A DNA stretch of 64,000 bases from Cannabis sativa (Eukaryota; Streptophyta; Magnoliopsida; Rosales; Cannabaceae). Positions 1 through 12,627 of this stretch are shown here, piece by piece (within the stretch, counting starts at the first letter, position 1; each line of letters begins with the position of its first letter). The notes beneath the pieces were generated by a model. It searched no databases and was not told the DNA's origin. It saw only the letters and a list, made by a program, of their open reading frames with translations. The stretch spans positions 38,487,257 to 38,551,256 of the forward strand of contig NC_083607.1 in NCBI RefSeq assembly GCF_029168945.1, read 5' to 3'. A program made the translations under genes and the position numbers.

Positions 1-1662
1 CATGACTATGTGAATAAAGATTCCTAGATTTATCAAAACACGGGGTTTTACTGATATGATAATCTACAACAGAGTTTACTTGCATTTGTTAAAATGCTAT
101 GTTCTTTCCAAACCATTGGTTAAAGTAAAGCTTGGGTTCGGTGCATGGAGTATGCATCGGAAGGATCCGATATTGAACTTTTACATAGATTTATTAAACT
201 TACCGTAATATCTATTCAAGTCAATATCGCCTAGTTGATCCTAGATCAAATGATCTTAATCCTGGTATGATTAGGTTCAATCTCAAGAGTGTTATTCGTG
301 TTCTTTGATTTGTTAGTTAAGCCTACTTTTGGGTCAAGGTGATACGTACATTTTGGGAACACGGTAGTGCAATTGAGTAGGAGCGCTAACATAAATATGG
401 AATCTATAACTTCTATCTGGCAAAGAGAAAGTAAAGGATGATTTCCTTCGAGCTTGACCAAACGAAAATAAATGGTGGAGTACTCATTTCACTTAGCTGA
501 AATATCATTTATACGGGGTTAAGTGTTTTAAGGATAAAATACATTGTAGGGTGTTTCGGTATCTAATCCCTTTACAATGTAGATCATCTATATAGAGGAT
601 CATTCATCAAATTAGGATTATAACAATGGATAACTAATGACGTGTCTATATGGTGGAACATATAGAGTGTTCAATATACTGAGAGTGCAATTATAAGTTC
701 TATGCGTGGATTCAACGAAGAATTAATAAGTCAGTGAATTTAGGTTGTAAATGCTTGATATGCTTATTGGAAGCTCAGATATATAGACCCATGGTCCCTC
801 CACTAGTTGAGACAATATTACTTGTAAGACTCATTTAATTGGTTTTGATTAATCAATTATAATTCTCAAATTAGACTATGTCTATTTGTGAATTTTTCAC
901 TAAGTAAGGGCGAAATTGTAAAGAAAGAGTTTTAGGGCATATTTGTTAATTAAGATACTTTGTATGGTCCAATTAATAAATATGATAAATGACAATATTA
1001 TTTAATAATTATTTATAGTTATTAAATAGTTAGAATTGGCATTTAAATGGTTGAATTTGAAAATTGGCGTTTTTGAGAAAATGAGATGCAGAAATGATAA
1101 AACAACAAAATTACAAAAGTGAGGCCCAAATCCACTAGCCATGGCCAGCCACCTTTGTAGGATTTATCATTTAATATTTTCATTATTTTAATGCCAAATA
1201 AGTCAAATCTAACCCTCTGTGGCATGCTATAAATAGATAGTGATGGCTTTAGGAAAAATAGACTTTCACATCTTGTTTCCTCCAGAGAAAAACCTGAGCC
1301 TCCTCTCTATACCTAGCCGCCACCTTCCTCTCCTTCTTCTTCATTATAAATTTCGAACCTCTTAGTGATAGAGTAGTGCCCACACACAGCAAGTAATACC
1401 TCAATCATAGTGAGGAAGATCGTGAAGAAAGACATTCAACAAGAAGGACATTCAGGCTCAGATGTTGATAATACTCTGCGACAGAAAGGATACAAGGGTT
1501 AGAGATCTGAGTGGAAGGAGACATATTATTCCGCTACACCCAATGTAAGGTTTCTCATACTTTATATGTGTTTATTTATAATCGTTTTAGAAGTTCATAT
1601 TTAGGGTGTTAATCAACATACTTGTGAGTAGATCTAAGATCCTGGTAAAATAATTTCCAACA
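1..1662 (+). mobile_element. E0 5' LTR (E family), cut by window start
   Basis: This is the right-hand ~1.66 kb of an LTR of the family whose complete copies are at 50059-51919 and 58100-59959. It shares the inner text throughout and ends in TTTCCAACA at 1662, the canonical LTR end. A TATA-like box (TATAAATA, 1228-1235) sits where it does in the other copies. It is probably the 5' LTR of the plus-strand element whose 3' LTR ends at 26870. It could instead be a solo LTR, because no primer binding site follows it and the left flank is outside the window. Confidence 0.8.
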
Positions 1663-1827
1663 ATTACAGGCTCCTAAATCACATCAATCACAACACTGAT
1701 AATGGATACGCTAAATCACTTCCCGGGGACTTAAACTTGAAACTAAAAGTTTCTATATCGATAAATAACATGGAAATACCCTAAATAACACAAAAATGGG
1801 AAAAACTAGGGTTCCCAAATTTGCCCC

Positions 1828-1914
1828 AACCGGAATTCCGGTTTTAGGAGGAAATCCTAGAAGCCAACCAGAATTCTGGTTCCTACAGGCCTCTCTGAAC
1901 CGGAATTCCGGTTC
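1828..1914. repeat. Three perfect GAATTC-centred palindromes
   Basis: AACCGGAATTCCGGTT at 1828-1843, AACCAGAATTCTGGTT at 1866-1881 and GAACCGGAATTCCGGTTC at 1897-1914 are each perfect palindromes, with centres 38 and 32 bp apart. The same three positions recur, partly eroded, in both LTRs of the Tekay element (29854-29921 and about 37620-37685). They are part of that LTR family and not of E0. Confidence 0.7.
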
Positions 1915-2352
1915 AGTGCAGGAATTTTTCAAAATTTCATTTCTCAACCAATTCAACCTCAATCCAAACCAAACTTTCCAAACCTGCTCTATACAACCTA
2001 AAGAACATTTTCAAAGCAACAAAACAGCCCTACACACAGAATCAAAATCAACCGTGGAAGCTCCAAGTTTGAGCTTCAAAGCTCAAAGCTTGGCCAACAC
2101 AACAACCAGCCATTACTACTATCTTAAATCAACATTAAACAACATATCTAACATCCAGAAAACATCCTCAAACTCTACCAGCAACTACATCACTCAAAAT
2201 CACAGCATGCATAAATTCGTTTCCAAAAACTTCAAAAACTAAAGAGAGGGTTGATGGAAGCTTACCAACAACTAGAAATCACTAAATTTTGTAGAGAAGC
2301 TACTTGAATTGATGAAGGAATGCAGAACCGTAGCTGCCTCAAGGAAATTTTC

Positions 2353-2367
2353 GAGAGAGAGAGAGAG
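2353..2367. repeat. (GA)n microsatellite
   Basis: A short GA run in the truncated gypsy LTR. The equivalent place in the other LTR copies holds a weaker GAGAGAG run (about 30528 and 38290). Confidence 0.7.
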
Positions 2368-2867
2368 CTTTGAGAGAAATACAATTTTTTGCTACTTTTC
2401 CTTATTTTTTGTAAAATGAAATTATAACCTTACTTTATTTGTATTAAATCAGCTACTAAACAATAAAAACCTAATTTAAAGAAATAAATTAAAACCTCAC
2501 AAAGGACAAAATACCCCAATGGGCAAAAAGACTAAAATGCCCTTGTCCTCACAAAACCATTCTAAAAAATACGAAGGGTATTTTGGGAAAACTCTAAATT
2601 CCTGACTAATCTTGACATTCCCAATGTCTAACTAAAGTGCCCCACTATACTAAAATACTAAGATGTGATTCTACTGAGCCATACACCGCGTTCCAATGTT
2701 GCCGGGCGAATCATGCAAAAATATGAAATTTCACTATATGACATATAAAATGCATCCTGAATTCAAATACATCAACATAAATAATCAATTTAATATTAAT
2801 AAATAATTTTCATAATTAAACCCTAATTATCTGCTAATTTCGAAATTTAAACTAAACGGTCTTTACA

Positions 2868-4356
2868 ATTATATTCCCGACATTCTATGCCGAAATGATA
2901 TAAATCCTCAATCTTAGAAAGCTCCTACTTGTATATGCTTGCTTTAGGCAAATTAGACTTAGAGTTAGATTAGTAGTGGTGGTCCAAGATAAAAGAATAC
3001 TAATGTATATTTGGTATAAATTTAAGTCTTTGACTTTAAATTTTAGATTCCAAATAAAGTTTTTTATATTTCTATTTCCAGAATACAATACAGTTACACT
3101 TTCACAAGTGTTTAATAACCATTTTCTATCAATGGATTCAAACTGTATGTTAGTATGGAATATGAGTTTCGTATTCAGTGACCAGGATCCACTTGCACTA
3201 TTATAAGAACTCTTTGATGTAACTAAACCTAAGTCATCAAAAGACACAACCATATTTTATAAATCTATGGCATTTGTATCTTGTTCATAGTGGTTTTGAC
3301 AAGATCCTTCTCTGCAAAGAGTGAATATGCCTATATCCACTGAAAGTATAATCATCTCATTCGCAAATGGATGTACATTCAGGGGTGGATATGAGTTTTC
3401 GTTATATTCTTAAGACGATCACTCTAGATTTTACCTTATGCAAAAAATTTTGAAATGTTTGAAAAAATTTCATGAATTTCTAGCAATGATGAAAACCATT
3501 AAGGTAAGTAATTAAAGATCTTGCGAACTGATAGGGGTGGAGAAATACTTGGTACATATGCAGTTCAAAGATTATTAAGTTGGCTCTTGAATTATATCCA
3601 AACTTACCTCCCTAGAAATTCGATTTGCATATTGATGATTAGTTACTAGTCGTTGCCTAAGTCCTTCTAGGGAAATACCCTAGTGATAGAAAAATTTTAG
3701 TATGATGGAATGTTTGTGTACTTAGTATGAACCATTAATAGATTCATGGATGACCTAATCGTAATCTTAAGAAAAGCTAGAACTGTTAACTAAGGTTTGC
3801 ATGTTTGTTAGCTATTGTAAGTGATTAGGGGTGGACCATCCCATAGTCATTAGATAAGAAAGTGTTTGTTTAAACAAATACAACTTTTCTAAGAAAATGA
3901 CTAAGTCTGAAAACAACGTAGCAAAGTAGAGGAGATAATTTTATCCTGATTCCAAAAGTGTTCTATCATCTTATTATATATAAGATGGTCCCACTGTCTC
4001 TGTTGTCTTAACACAACTGAAGAGGTCAATACCATTTAGATTCTTAGAAAAAAGTCACGGTACTTTGTCGTAGTGGGAGGGTTTCAAGGAACTCACCCGG
4101 TTATGACTTTGAAGACACCGGTGATTAAAATCTATTGTTAGTTTAAACGAGTAATGGATTGTCAGAATATGAAACTAAGAAGTAAAGCCAAGAGAACTAT
4201 GGTTTAAACCATTCATATGGAACGACCAAAAGTTTTCATATGAAAGGAAATTTCGTTAATAAGTCTATTCAATGGACTTAAAAAAACTTCCTGTTCCTAG
4301 TATTATAGGTTTGAGTTTATCTAAACCTATAGCGTGTGGTATACCTAGTAATTTAC
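2868..4356 (+). pseudogene. E0 internal region, decayed pol (left part)
   Basis: This is collinear with 55914-57280 of E3, including the GATATAAATCCTCAATC and GTAGTGGTGGTCCAAG blocks. It continues after the E1 insertion at 14539. No usable frame survives; the short frames at 2976 and 5235 are not conserved as protein. Because the same internal region aligns further right with the RT/RNase H of E4, I read it as a badly decayed part of a copia pol. That is inference for this segment and clearer for 14539-15358. Confidence 0.65.
4352..4356. repeat. TSD of E1, left copy (TTTAC)
   Basis: TTTAC directly precedes the LTR start TGTTGG at 4357 and is repeated at 14539-14543 after the other LTR. Confidence 0.9.
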
Positions 4357-6253
4357 TGTTGGATATTATTTTACCAGGATCTTAGATCTACTCACAAGTA
4401 TGTTGTTTAACACCCTAAATATGAACTTTCTAAAACGATAAAATAGACACATATAAAGTTAAGAAAACCTTACATTGATGCAGGGGAATTAATGTCTCCT
4501 TCCACTCAGAACTCTAAGCCTCGTATCCTTTCGGTCGCAGAGTATAATCAAGATCTGAGCCCGAATGTCCTTCTCTTTGAGTTTGATCCTTCACAGTCGT
4601 CAAATCTATGATTGAGTTACCACTTGCTGTGTGTGGGCACTTACTCTATCACTAGGGTCGAAATTTAGGAAGAGAAAAGAGAGAGAGGGGTTTCGGCCAA
4701 GGTATAGAAAAGGGAAGGCTCAGTTTTTCTGAAGAGAGAATTTTCTGACAGAAAAGGTTACTGAAAACTTGTGAAAGCATGTTATTTGACTGAGCCATCA
4801 CTTTCTATTTATAGGCAACTACTAGGTTTAGGTTAGGAATTATTTGGCATTAAAATAATGAAAATATCAATTTTAAAAACCTAAATAAGTGGCCGGCCAT
4901 AGTGTAGATAATGGGCCCACTTGATTTTGCAGTTTTAACAAATTTTATTTCTATTTTCTCAAAAACGCCAATTTTCCAATTCTAACCATTTAAATGCCAA
5001 AACTAATTATTTAATAACTAAAATAGATTATTAAATAATATTGTCATTTAATTTAATTATTAACTAGACATATAAAGTCCATTAACAAATAAATAAACCT
5101 AGAATCTCTTTTCTTTACAATTTCGCCCCTGCTTAGTAAAAATTCACAAATTAGACATAGTCTAACTTTAGAATTATAATTGACTAATCACGAATCAATT
5201 ATTGAGTCTTACAAGCAGTATGCTCTCAACTTGAATGGGGACCATGAATCTATATGCTGAGCTTCCAATAAGTGAACCAAATTTACTAAGTAAATTCCTA
5301 CTTATTAATTCTTCGTTGAATCCACTCTTAGAACTTAGAATTGCACCATCAGACTTATATAGAGCATATTATATGTTCCACGATATAGATATGCTATCTC
5401 ATTTAACCATTGTTATAATCTTATTGTGATCAAAGATCCTCTATATAGATGATTTACATCGAGATGGGATAATTTTAGTGTTCTCACCCCTCAATGTATT
5501 TTGCCCCTTAAAACACTTAGCTACCTGTAAATGGTGTTTAGTGATCTAAGAATTAGTCACTTAAACAAGAGCTCATCCATTTACTTCTATTTGCTAAGCT
5601 CGAAGGGAATCATCACTTAACTTCTATACACCAGTAAAAGCTATAGATTCCATATTTATGTTCAGCACTCCCACTCAATCATACTATCATGTTCCCAAAA
5701 TATACGTATCATCCTGACCCAAAAGTAGGCTTAACTAATAAATCAAAGAACATGAATAGTACTCCTGAGTTGAGCCTAAGAATATCAGGATTTAGATTCT
5801 TTTAATCTTAAGATCAACTACTGATATTGACTTGGAAAGATATAACGGTAAGTTTATAATATCTTAACTAAGTTGCAATATTGGTCCAGTCCAATGTATA
5901 CTCCATACATTCGAAACTAGTGTACTTTACTAATGTCCTGGAAAGAACATAACACTTACTCCAAGTGTAAGTACACATCATCGCTGATTATCACATTAGT
6001 GTAAATCCAAAACACTGATGAACAAGGACTAAGTCTTTTAATTCATATGATCACAATCACATTCCACTGTGTTGACGATACTGTAATTGTGAATAAACAT
6101 ATGATCTGGATTTAACTAATTTTGTGTATAGATGTAATAAACATATTAAACCATTAGCATGTAAAATTCATGCAAACATAAATCACTTCAAATTTCTTAT
6201 ATTGATAACTAATCAGATTGTAAAGAGTTTTATTTAGGGCATAAAACCCAACA
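4357..6253 (-). mobile_element. E1 3' LTR
   Basis: A 1.9-kb LTR. Read on the minus strand it runs from TGTTGGGTTTT to ATATCCAACA. The TATA-like box (TATAAATA in minus sense) lies at 4806-4813. It matches 12641-14538 end to end. Confidence 0.9.
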
Positions 6254-6266
6254 ATCTCCCACTTGC
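6254..6266 (-). other. Polypurine tract of E1
   Basis: Minus-strand GCAAGTGGGAGAT abuts the 3' LTR. The same AAGTGGGAG motif abuts the 3' LTRs of E0, E2, E3 and E4. It is the expected primer site for plus-strand DNA synthesis. Confidence 0.85.
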
Positions 6267-7982
6267 ACTAATATAAAACAAAGTGTGCAAATAGGTCAAT
6301 CTGATGTCTTGATCTTTAGATCAAGTGTAGTATATTTGAATCCACCCAAACTTCTGGAAACTAGTTCATAAATACATTTATGAAACATCATTTACTATAT
6401 GATTTACTCATCAAGGGATACTGAAATCCTTACTGTTTTAAAGTACATCTGAATAAACAGAAGACATGTCTCTCATATTTTGAAATATGTAATTGAGATA
6501 ATACAGTGTAGACTTTTCTTCAGTAATATAACTTTCTGGTATTTTCGAATTTACAAAGTTATAATTCTTCTCTGGTAGAGCTTGAATTATTATAGAATAA
6601 CTCCTCCACCCCCAAAGTAAGCACCATCTCAAGAATTTCGAATGAGTTGGTGAGATACAAGGACAACTAATACACATTTCCTTAATATCTAACATATAGA
6701 TCACTTTCATAACTCTTTCTTGAATATCTTTTAATGTTCCTTATTTGATTACATCTCAGATAGCTCCCACTCAATAGCAGATGTCTGGTTAAATAATACT
6801 TTTAACCTCTTTATTGTTTGGAGAGTTATCTAGTTGTGACTTTTCTTATTAGTCTAAGACTTTAAGTTAAGACTAAGTCATCAACATAGCAGACTAGTAT
6901 TTGAAGTGAAAAAATACATGCCAGAGATTAAGTAATCAAGATTAAGATACCATAAAATTTTATGAGGATTAAGAATTCATAGTTCAAGTCATTCGAATGG
7001 ATTGAACTAAAGTTCTTTATCTAATTCTCATAATTCTGATAAGTTATACCTATCCATGTGAATGGTTAGATTTGCTTTTCAGTAGTGTTCTTAAGCTCCT
7101 ATCACAAGGGTCAACCTAATGGAGATGGGTATAGAATTTTAAAATTCTCCCACTCAATTAAGGTAGTGTGAAACTTTATCAAAGAACTTTTATAGGTATC
7201 AAACTTTTACTACAATAGTAAAACGAAATGGAACATACAATCAAGATCAAGGATTTATATTGATAATAGCTAAGTCATTATATTACTTCCATGTTTAAAG
7301 AAAATATGTGTTACATAGGGAATTGTGGAATAGACTCCACCCAAAAGCATATACATATAGGGTATTGTGGATAAACTCCACCCCTAAGTATATAGAGATT
7401 ATGATCCACCCCTAAAGGTTGTAAAGATCGTGATTCTCTAAGTGTGATAGAGTTTATGTGGAGTTGAATACTATCCAGAGTTCATTAGATATAAAAGATC
7501 GTTGAACTGCATAGTTTTCTTAACTTTTCTCCACACCTATCAGATCAAAAGATCCTTTTATTAAGCAAATTCTTAATGATTGTATTAGAATTAACAATTA
7601 TCAATAAACATAGAATTAGTTTCTAGTGTTTATTTAATATAATCCTATGAAGAGTTGTAAATATTATAGAATTTGCATCAATAATAAAAACACTTACACA
7701 TACAAACATATAAATATAATGTGGTAATTGTGTTGAAAGATAAAGTAAATGAAGCTCAATCTCATAAATTGCAATTGGTTTGAATAAAATAAACTTTATT
7801 AATAATAATAAAAATATTGCAACAATATGAGAAAAACAGGGATAAATATCCCTAACTAAAATTCAAAATGCAAATTGTCTTTAAACTAAAACAATTAATT
7901 CAAAAAAAAATATATAGAAGAGCTTCATCTTCATCTTGACGATTTCACCCTTGGTCCAGCTTTCCGATCCACTCATCTGAGT
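6267..7982 (-). pseudogene. E1 3' region: remnant of pol, no intact frame
   Basis: This stretch between gag and the polypurine tract holds only patches that resemble the decayed pol of E2 and E3, for example the block with CTCCCACTCAATAGCAG and ATGTCTGG near 6766-6790. Overall it is more rearranged than those copies. There are many stops in every frame. A minus-strand AATAAA lies at 7795-7800, shortly downstream of gag, and could serve as an early polyadenylation signal. No protease, integrase or RT motif can be read. Confidence 0.55.
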
Positions 7983-8944
7983 TCAAGTAGCTTGACCTAC
8001 AAGAAGAAGAAAAACAAATAAACAAAGTTAGTTCAGAATCATAAATCCAATTGGATAATAATTCACTAAAACTCTTAAAGTTTATAAATAGAAATACCTT
8101 GTTTCTTTGCAAGAAGTTTAGGACACTGGGGTTTCCAATGACCTTTCTCATTGCAGTAGAAACACTTTCCTTTGAGTGTAGCATCACCAGAAGCAGCAGC
8201 CTTTTTGTTTTTCATGGCTTTTGCACGCTTCTTGGTGTTCTTCCACTTCTTCTTCGATTTGGGTTTCGAAGCAGAGGCAATATTTGCTTTAGGTTTGAGC
8301 GTCCCATTACCATTCCCAGGATTGTGAGGTTTACTCCCTTTCTTCTTGGGTCCTCCAATCAAATTTTCATAAGTTTGAAGGTCATTGACTAACTCATGAA
8401 AGTCTATGTCCTTCTTATTCATGACATAATTTGATGTGTATGGTAGAAATGCTGGAGTCAGACTATTCAAGATAAGGCTTACTTGAGTAGTGCTATCCAT
8501 TTCAGCACCATGATCCTAGGCTTCTTGGAAATAACTTGCCATGAGGAGAACATGATCATGCATGTTTTAATGGGGTTCCATCCCTGCATTGATGTACTTC
8601 TTAGTCGCGTCAAAGCGAGACTGAATTGATGCCTTACCGAATAGCTCATTTAACTTCGTCATTACTTCAGCAGCCTTTTCGGTTTTAGAAAACTGAGTTT
8701 TGAGGGTGTCAACCATGCTGGAAAGCATAAAGTATAGAGCTTTGTCATTTGCTTTCTGCCAACGCTCATACTTTTCTTTCACAGCTTTGGATGCATTATC
8801 CCCAGGCACTTCAGGTGACGGCTCAGTTAAAACAAACAAGGCACTTTCTCCTATGATAGCAATATTAATGTTCTCATTCCATTTAGGAAAGTTAGATCTA
8901 TTTAGCTTATTTTCAGTCAACAGTGATAACATGGAATTCATCAT
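7983..8944 (-). pseudogene. gag: Copia-type gag (two nonsense codons), spliced 3' end
   Basis: The first ATG of the frame is at 8944 (MMNSMLSLL). Residues 1-125 look like a copia Gag N-terminus (LNRSNFPKWNENI, then KANDKALYFMLSSM). In-frame TAA (8567-8569) and TAG stops interrupt it, after which the same frame runs from 8500 to 8075. Its C-terminal part ends in a zinc knuckle CFYCNEKGHWKPQC (CX2CX4HX4C) preceded by a basic Lys-rich stretch, as expected for an RNA-binding nucleocapsid. Read straight through, the protein is about 289 codons. If the intron at 7997-8097 is removed, it gains only a few residues and stops at TGA 7983-7985. Gag would package element RNA into cytoplasmic particles. 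The two stops make this copy non-functional unless they are sequence errors. Confidence 0.8.
7997..8097 (-). other. Candidate 101-nt intron just after the gag zinc knuckle
   Basis: On the minus strand the donor is AAACAAG|GTATTT (intron starts 8097) and the acceptor is CTTCTTCTTGTAG|GTC (intron ends 7997). The interior is T-rich with a long pyrimidine tract before the acceptor, typical of a short plant intron. Splicing joins the gag frame to an almost immediate TGA. Splicing that isolates gag is known for some plant copia elements, for example BARE1 and the Arabidopsis element EVADE. Splicing here is inferred from sequence only. Confidence 0.55.
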
Positions 8945-9105
8945 GATAATACAGGATACTACAAAATAATAGAAATCAATAATGGTTTAACACAAAATCA
9001 ATTCAGAAATTATAAGCACATAGCAAGTAGGAATGATAAGAGAAAATACTTAAAAAATATTCAATCCTAAATAATTTCCAAGGTTTTTCAACAAACTGAT
9101 ATCAC

Positions 9106-9240
9106 TGTCCCGTTTAGGCGAGAGTCAAAGCTACCATCCATTGAATAGAGTTGTCAGCTCATCTAAAATGTTAAACATTCTAGCAACCTTTTATTCGATC
9201 AAGATTGGAATCCAGCGTTGTCCCGTTTAGGCGAGAGTCA
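9106..9240 (-). promoter_or_regulatory. Conserved doublet upstream of gag, candidate packaging signal
   Basis: CCCGTTTAGGCGAGAGTC (plus-strand reading) occurs at about 9109-9126 and 9222-9239, 113 nt apart, some 160-300 nt upstream of the gag ATG. The same doublet, with the same spacing, occurs in E2 (22704-22838) and E3 (55252-55386), where gag is gone or unreadable. Its location between PBS and gag and its survival in coding-dead copies fit a cis-acting RNA signal. The function is inferred. Confidence 0.5.
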
Positions 9241-9249
9241 AGGCTATTC

Positions 9250-12200
9250 TATCTTATGAGCTTCTACCACTGTCTCGCAATTTGCAAGTCAAATATGGTT
9301 GCCACCATTAGGGTGATCCATACAATATAAAACACTTACAAACTACTTATCTTTCGAGATTAAACAGTGTGAAATTGCTAATGAACGTTCCTCCATTAGG
9401 GAGGATTACTCACTAAAACAAACGCGATGTAAAACCAACAATGGAGATCGAATATCTTAATAATAATAAAGCTCATTCTTTAAAATGTATTTTCTTTATT
9501 ATTCTAATAAATATATTCATTAAATATCAAATTTAGAAATAAAATTCAAAAATAAGAATTTAATATAATAATTATAAATTATACTTAGATGGTGATTGAA
9601 ATAAAATGAATTATTTCCATCTTAGTAGTAATTTTAAATATAAATATTAAGAAAATTAATTTAAGTTGTATTAATATAAATTAATTAACAACTTAAAAAT
9701 TTCCATAAGAATATATTTATTGTATTCGAAAAATAAAGTATAAAAACTATACAAATTTTCGAAAATAATAAATACTTAGAAAAAATACTTCAAGCAAAAA
9801 TATCACCTATCTAGATTTTCTTTTGACTAATTAATTCAATTTCTAATAATATATATTTTAAATTTCATTTATTTTAAATTAATCAATAGATGAAAAAATC
9901 ATTGATTTAAGTTGGTCCAAGAATTAATTAAAATAAATAATTAATTTACAACTCAATCTATTTTTCAAGATAAATTCAAAAATATTGCATAATTAAAATG
10001 CAATTTTTCGAAATTGATTAATAAAATAAAGAAAAAATATATTTTGAAAATTATTTAAATTTAAGTTGAAAAATTAAATTTCAACCTAAAAATAATTTTC
10101 TATTTAATTAAGTGTCATGAAAAAATAAATATTTAAGTATCATGATAAGAATCAACTTAGATATTTAAATTTTTTAATTTAATTAAATGTATTAAATTCA
10201 AGAAATAAATAATTAAGTGTAGAGAAGGCTTAATTAATAATTTATAGTTTAATACTAGGAAAAATATACTTAAATAAAATTGTACCAAAATTAATTATTT
10301 AAATAATTTATTTCACAATATAATATTTTCCTATTTAAATATTAGAAATAATAAGTAGTCTAGAAATAACTATCTAGAAAATATCTTATTTGACTAAGTA
10401 TCTTTTCATCAAAAATTTAAAAAATATCTAATTTAAGTTGTATAGAAAAAATCTAAAACTTAAATATTTTCAAATTTAATTTTAATTAAATATCAAAGAT
10501 TAAGTTGTAACTACTTAATTTGAAAAATATTTCATTTTAAGTTTAAAACTAACTTAAAAAATATCTTAAGAATCTTTAATAACTAATGCCTAGGATTCCT
10601 CAACTTAATTTAAAATTTAAATAAAATATTCAAATTTAGGTTAGATAAGAAAAATCAGTTGATACAACTAATTTATAACTTAAATAGGAATATTTAATTA
10701 AATAAGCTCCAGAAAGAATCTAGTTAGTTAAAATTCTTTATTTAATTAAATACAAGAAAAATACAAATAGTTTGTGTAGAAATAATATCTAAAACTAAAA
10801 GTATTTTTCTTAAAATTAACTTTAAAATATTAAAATGAAAATAAATTTCATATATTTTAAAAGTTAATTATGTTGCTAATTCAATTTTCTTAGGTCAAAC
10901 TAATATAATTAACCTAGTACAGTTATTCAAATCAAGCAAATGGGTCTTCACAATTGGGGTAGTTCATGTGAGGGGGTGCTGAGTTCAGTATGTCGTACCC
11001 ACTTCTATGGCTCCCAACTCTCACACAAGGCCCAAAAGAGAGGAATTTAACCTTAAAATAAATAACTGTTATTAATTGAATAGGTCCAAAAACTAAATAG
11101 ACCTAAATAAAATCTATCATGGTGTAACATTTTATTTAGCAACAACCTATATGCATCTATATAATAAAATAAACATATAGGCTCACACAGGCACACACTT
11201 GGATGGATCCTATCATGTTGCTAGGTCATACACAGATGAAAGAAGATTGTAAATATTACCTGTTACAAATTATTAACTTGACCAAGGGAGCCATGAGTTA
11301 AAATCAGATCATTGGATCTGTCAACAAGTTAACCATGGCTATTTGCAATCAAGCAATAATAGGTTTTAAAAAAAACTTACAAACAAGCTAAAACCACATA
11401 CTCTTGCAACAAGGTTAGCTGGATAGTTGGAAATAGGATTTATTTAATTTTAAATAATTAAATTTCAAAAATAAAATAATTAAATAAATAAATAAAATTA
11501 ATATTTAATTTTCGAAAAAAATGAAAATAAAAAAAATTATTTATTTTTCGAAAATAATAAATAAATAAAAAAATATTTATATTTAATTTCAAAATTATTT
11601 AAAATAAAAATTTAAAATTAAACCTACAATTTTGAAAAATTAGGTTTCAACTAACCTAAATATAATTTTAAAATTTGCTAACTACTTTTAAAAATTAAAT
11701 ATTATTTTATAAATAAAAAATTAAATAAAAATTAAAAAAGATAAAATAAATATCTTTTTTCAGATTTTAAATTTAATTTAAATAAATAAAATAGCAAAAT
11801 TTAAAAGTTAGCAAAATATCTTACATCTATTAAAAATTACATGATTATAGTTATCTTATTTTAAATTTAAATAAGGTCAAATAATTTTAAAAAAAATTTA
11901 ATTTAAAAAATTTAATATCTGACCTTAAATTTAAAAATAAGATAAGATATAATCAAATTTAAAAATAAGATAGATAATTAAGCAAAAAGATAGATATTTA
12001 CTATTTTAGAATTCAAATTACACTAATATCATGAATTAAATTAAAAAAAAAATATTAAATAATTTAATTATGATAATTAGAATTGAAATAGGAATAGTAA
12101 ATGTCTAAATACAAAACTACACAAAAAATCGGAAGTTAAATCCATGAAAAAGCATGAAAAAACGAAGAAAAACGAAAAAATTGCGAGCTGTACGGACGGG

Positions 12201-12627
12201 ATGCAGTGCATACCCGTCCGCGCGCACAAGTGGGGAGCTGGGCCAAGAAACCTCGGCAGTAGGGGTGTCACGCAGGATTTCCATGCGCGTATGAGGCTTC
12301 AGACAGGCGCTGGGCGAGCTGCTTGTCTGAATGCACTCCATCCGCGCGCGTGCGTGAGTGCAGCAGCCCTATCTTTTTTCGAATCTTCAAAAAATCATAA
12401 CTAATTCAAATTAAATCGAAATTGAGTCCTGTAAAAAAGTAACTTGCTTAATTTTTTCCATACTATCCAATAAAAATAATTTCAGAAACAAAATTTCAAT
12501 TATTTTTCACGAAAATTCACAAACATCAATCAATCATCATATAACGCTCAATACAACATGAAACCATCCAAATAACAAATAATCGTTTTAAAGTACTAAT
12601 TTCTTGCAAGCAAATCAATTACCATGG
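9250..12627 (-). other. E1 leader, AT-rich, non-coding
   Basis: About 3.4 kb between the doublet and the PBS, dominated by AATTTAAATTA-like sequence with stops in all frames. Two blocks stand out and are shared with E3. One is a block with minus-strand CTCACATGAACTACCCC around 10945-11045, the counterpart of 53672-53775. The other is a GC-rich patch at 12180-12370. A further match lies at about 11190-11275 (compare 53430-53500). Apart from these I see nothing but decayed AT-rich sequence. Confidence 0.6.
12180..12370 (-). other. GC-rich block of the E-family leader
   Basis: A sharply GC-rich island containing CCGCGCGC runs, inside sequence that is otherwise strongly AT-rich. It lies about 270-460 nt downstream of the PBS. 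A homologous block sits at the same relative place in E3 (52204-52440), sharing the AAATCCTGC/GAATCCTGC and TGCCGAGGTTT/CGCCGAGTTTT text. Overlapping short frames in it differ between the copies, so it is more likely structural RNA than protein. Confidence 0.55.

Larger units (their letters stand above)
1663..2867 (-). mobile_element. Truncated Tekay-type gypsy LTR fragment
   Basis: This matches the inner half of the gypsy LTRs at 28740-31039 and 36508-38800. The shared text runs from GGCTCCTAAA through TTCCCGGGGAC to the terminal CTTTACA at 2867. About 1.1 kb of the LTR is missing on the left. It sits between the E0 5' LTR and E0 internal sequence (ATTATATTCCC at 2868, compare 55914). A solo LTR that inserted in E0 and then lost its left part in a deletion is the simplest reading. 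The 148-codon open frame at 1796-2242 is chance coding in an LTR. Confidence 0.75.

Noticed and set aside
1796..2242. 148-codon plus-strand frame
   Set aside because: It lies wholly in a gypsy LTR fragment; the equivalent frames in the other two LTRs differ. No protein signal.
9500..12100. Possible scaffold/matrix attachment or centromeric repeat because of extreme AT content
   Set aside because: It is collinear with leaders of other E elements and lacks tandem periodicity; retrotransposon leader explains it.
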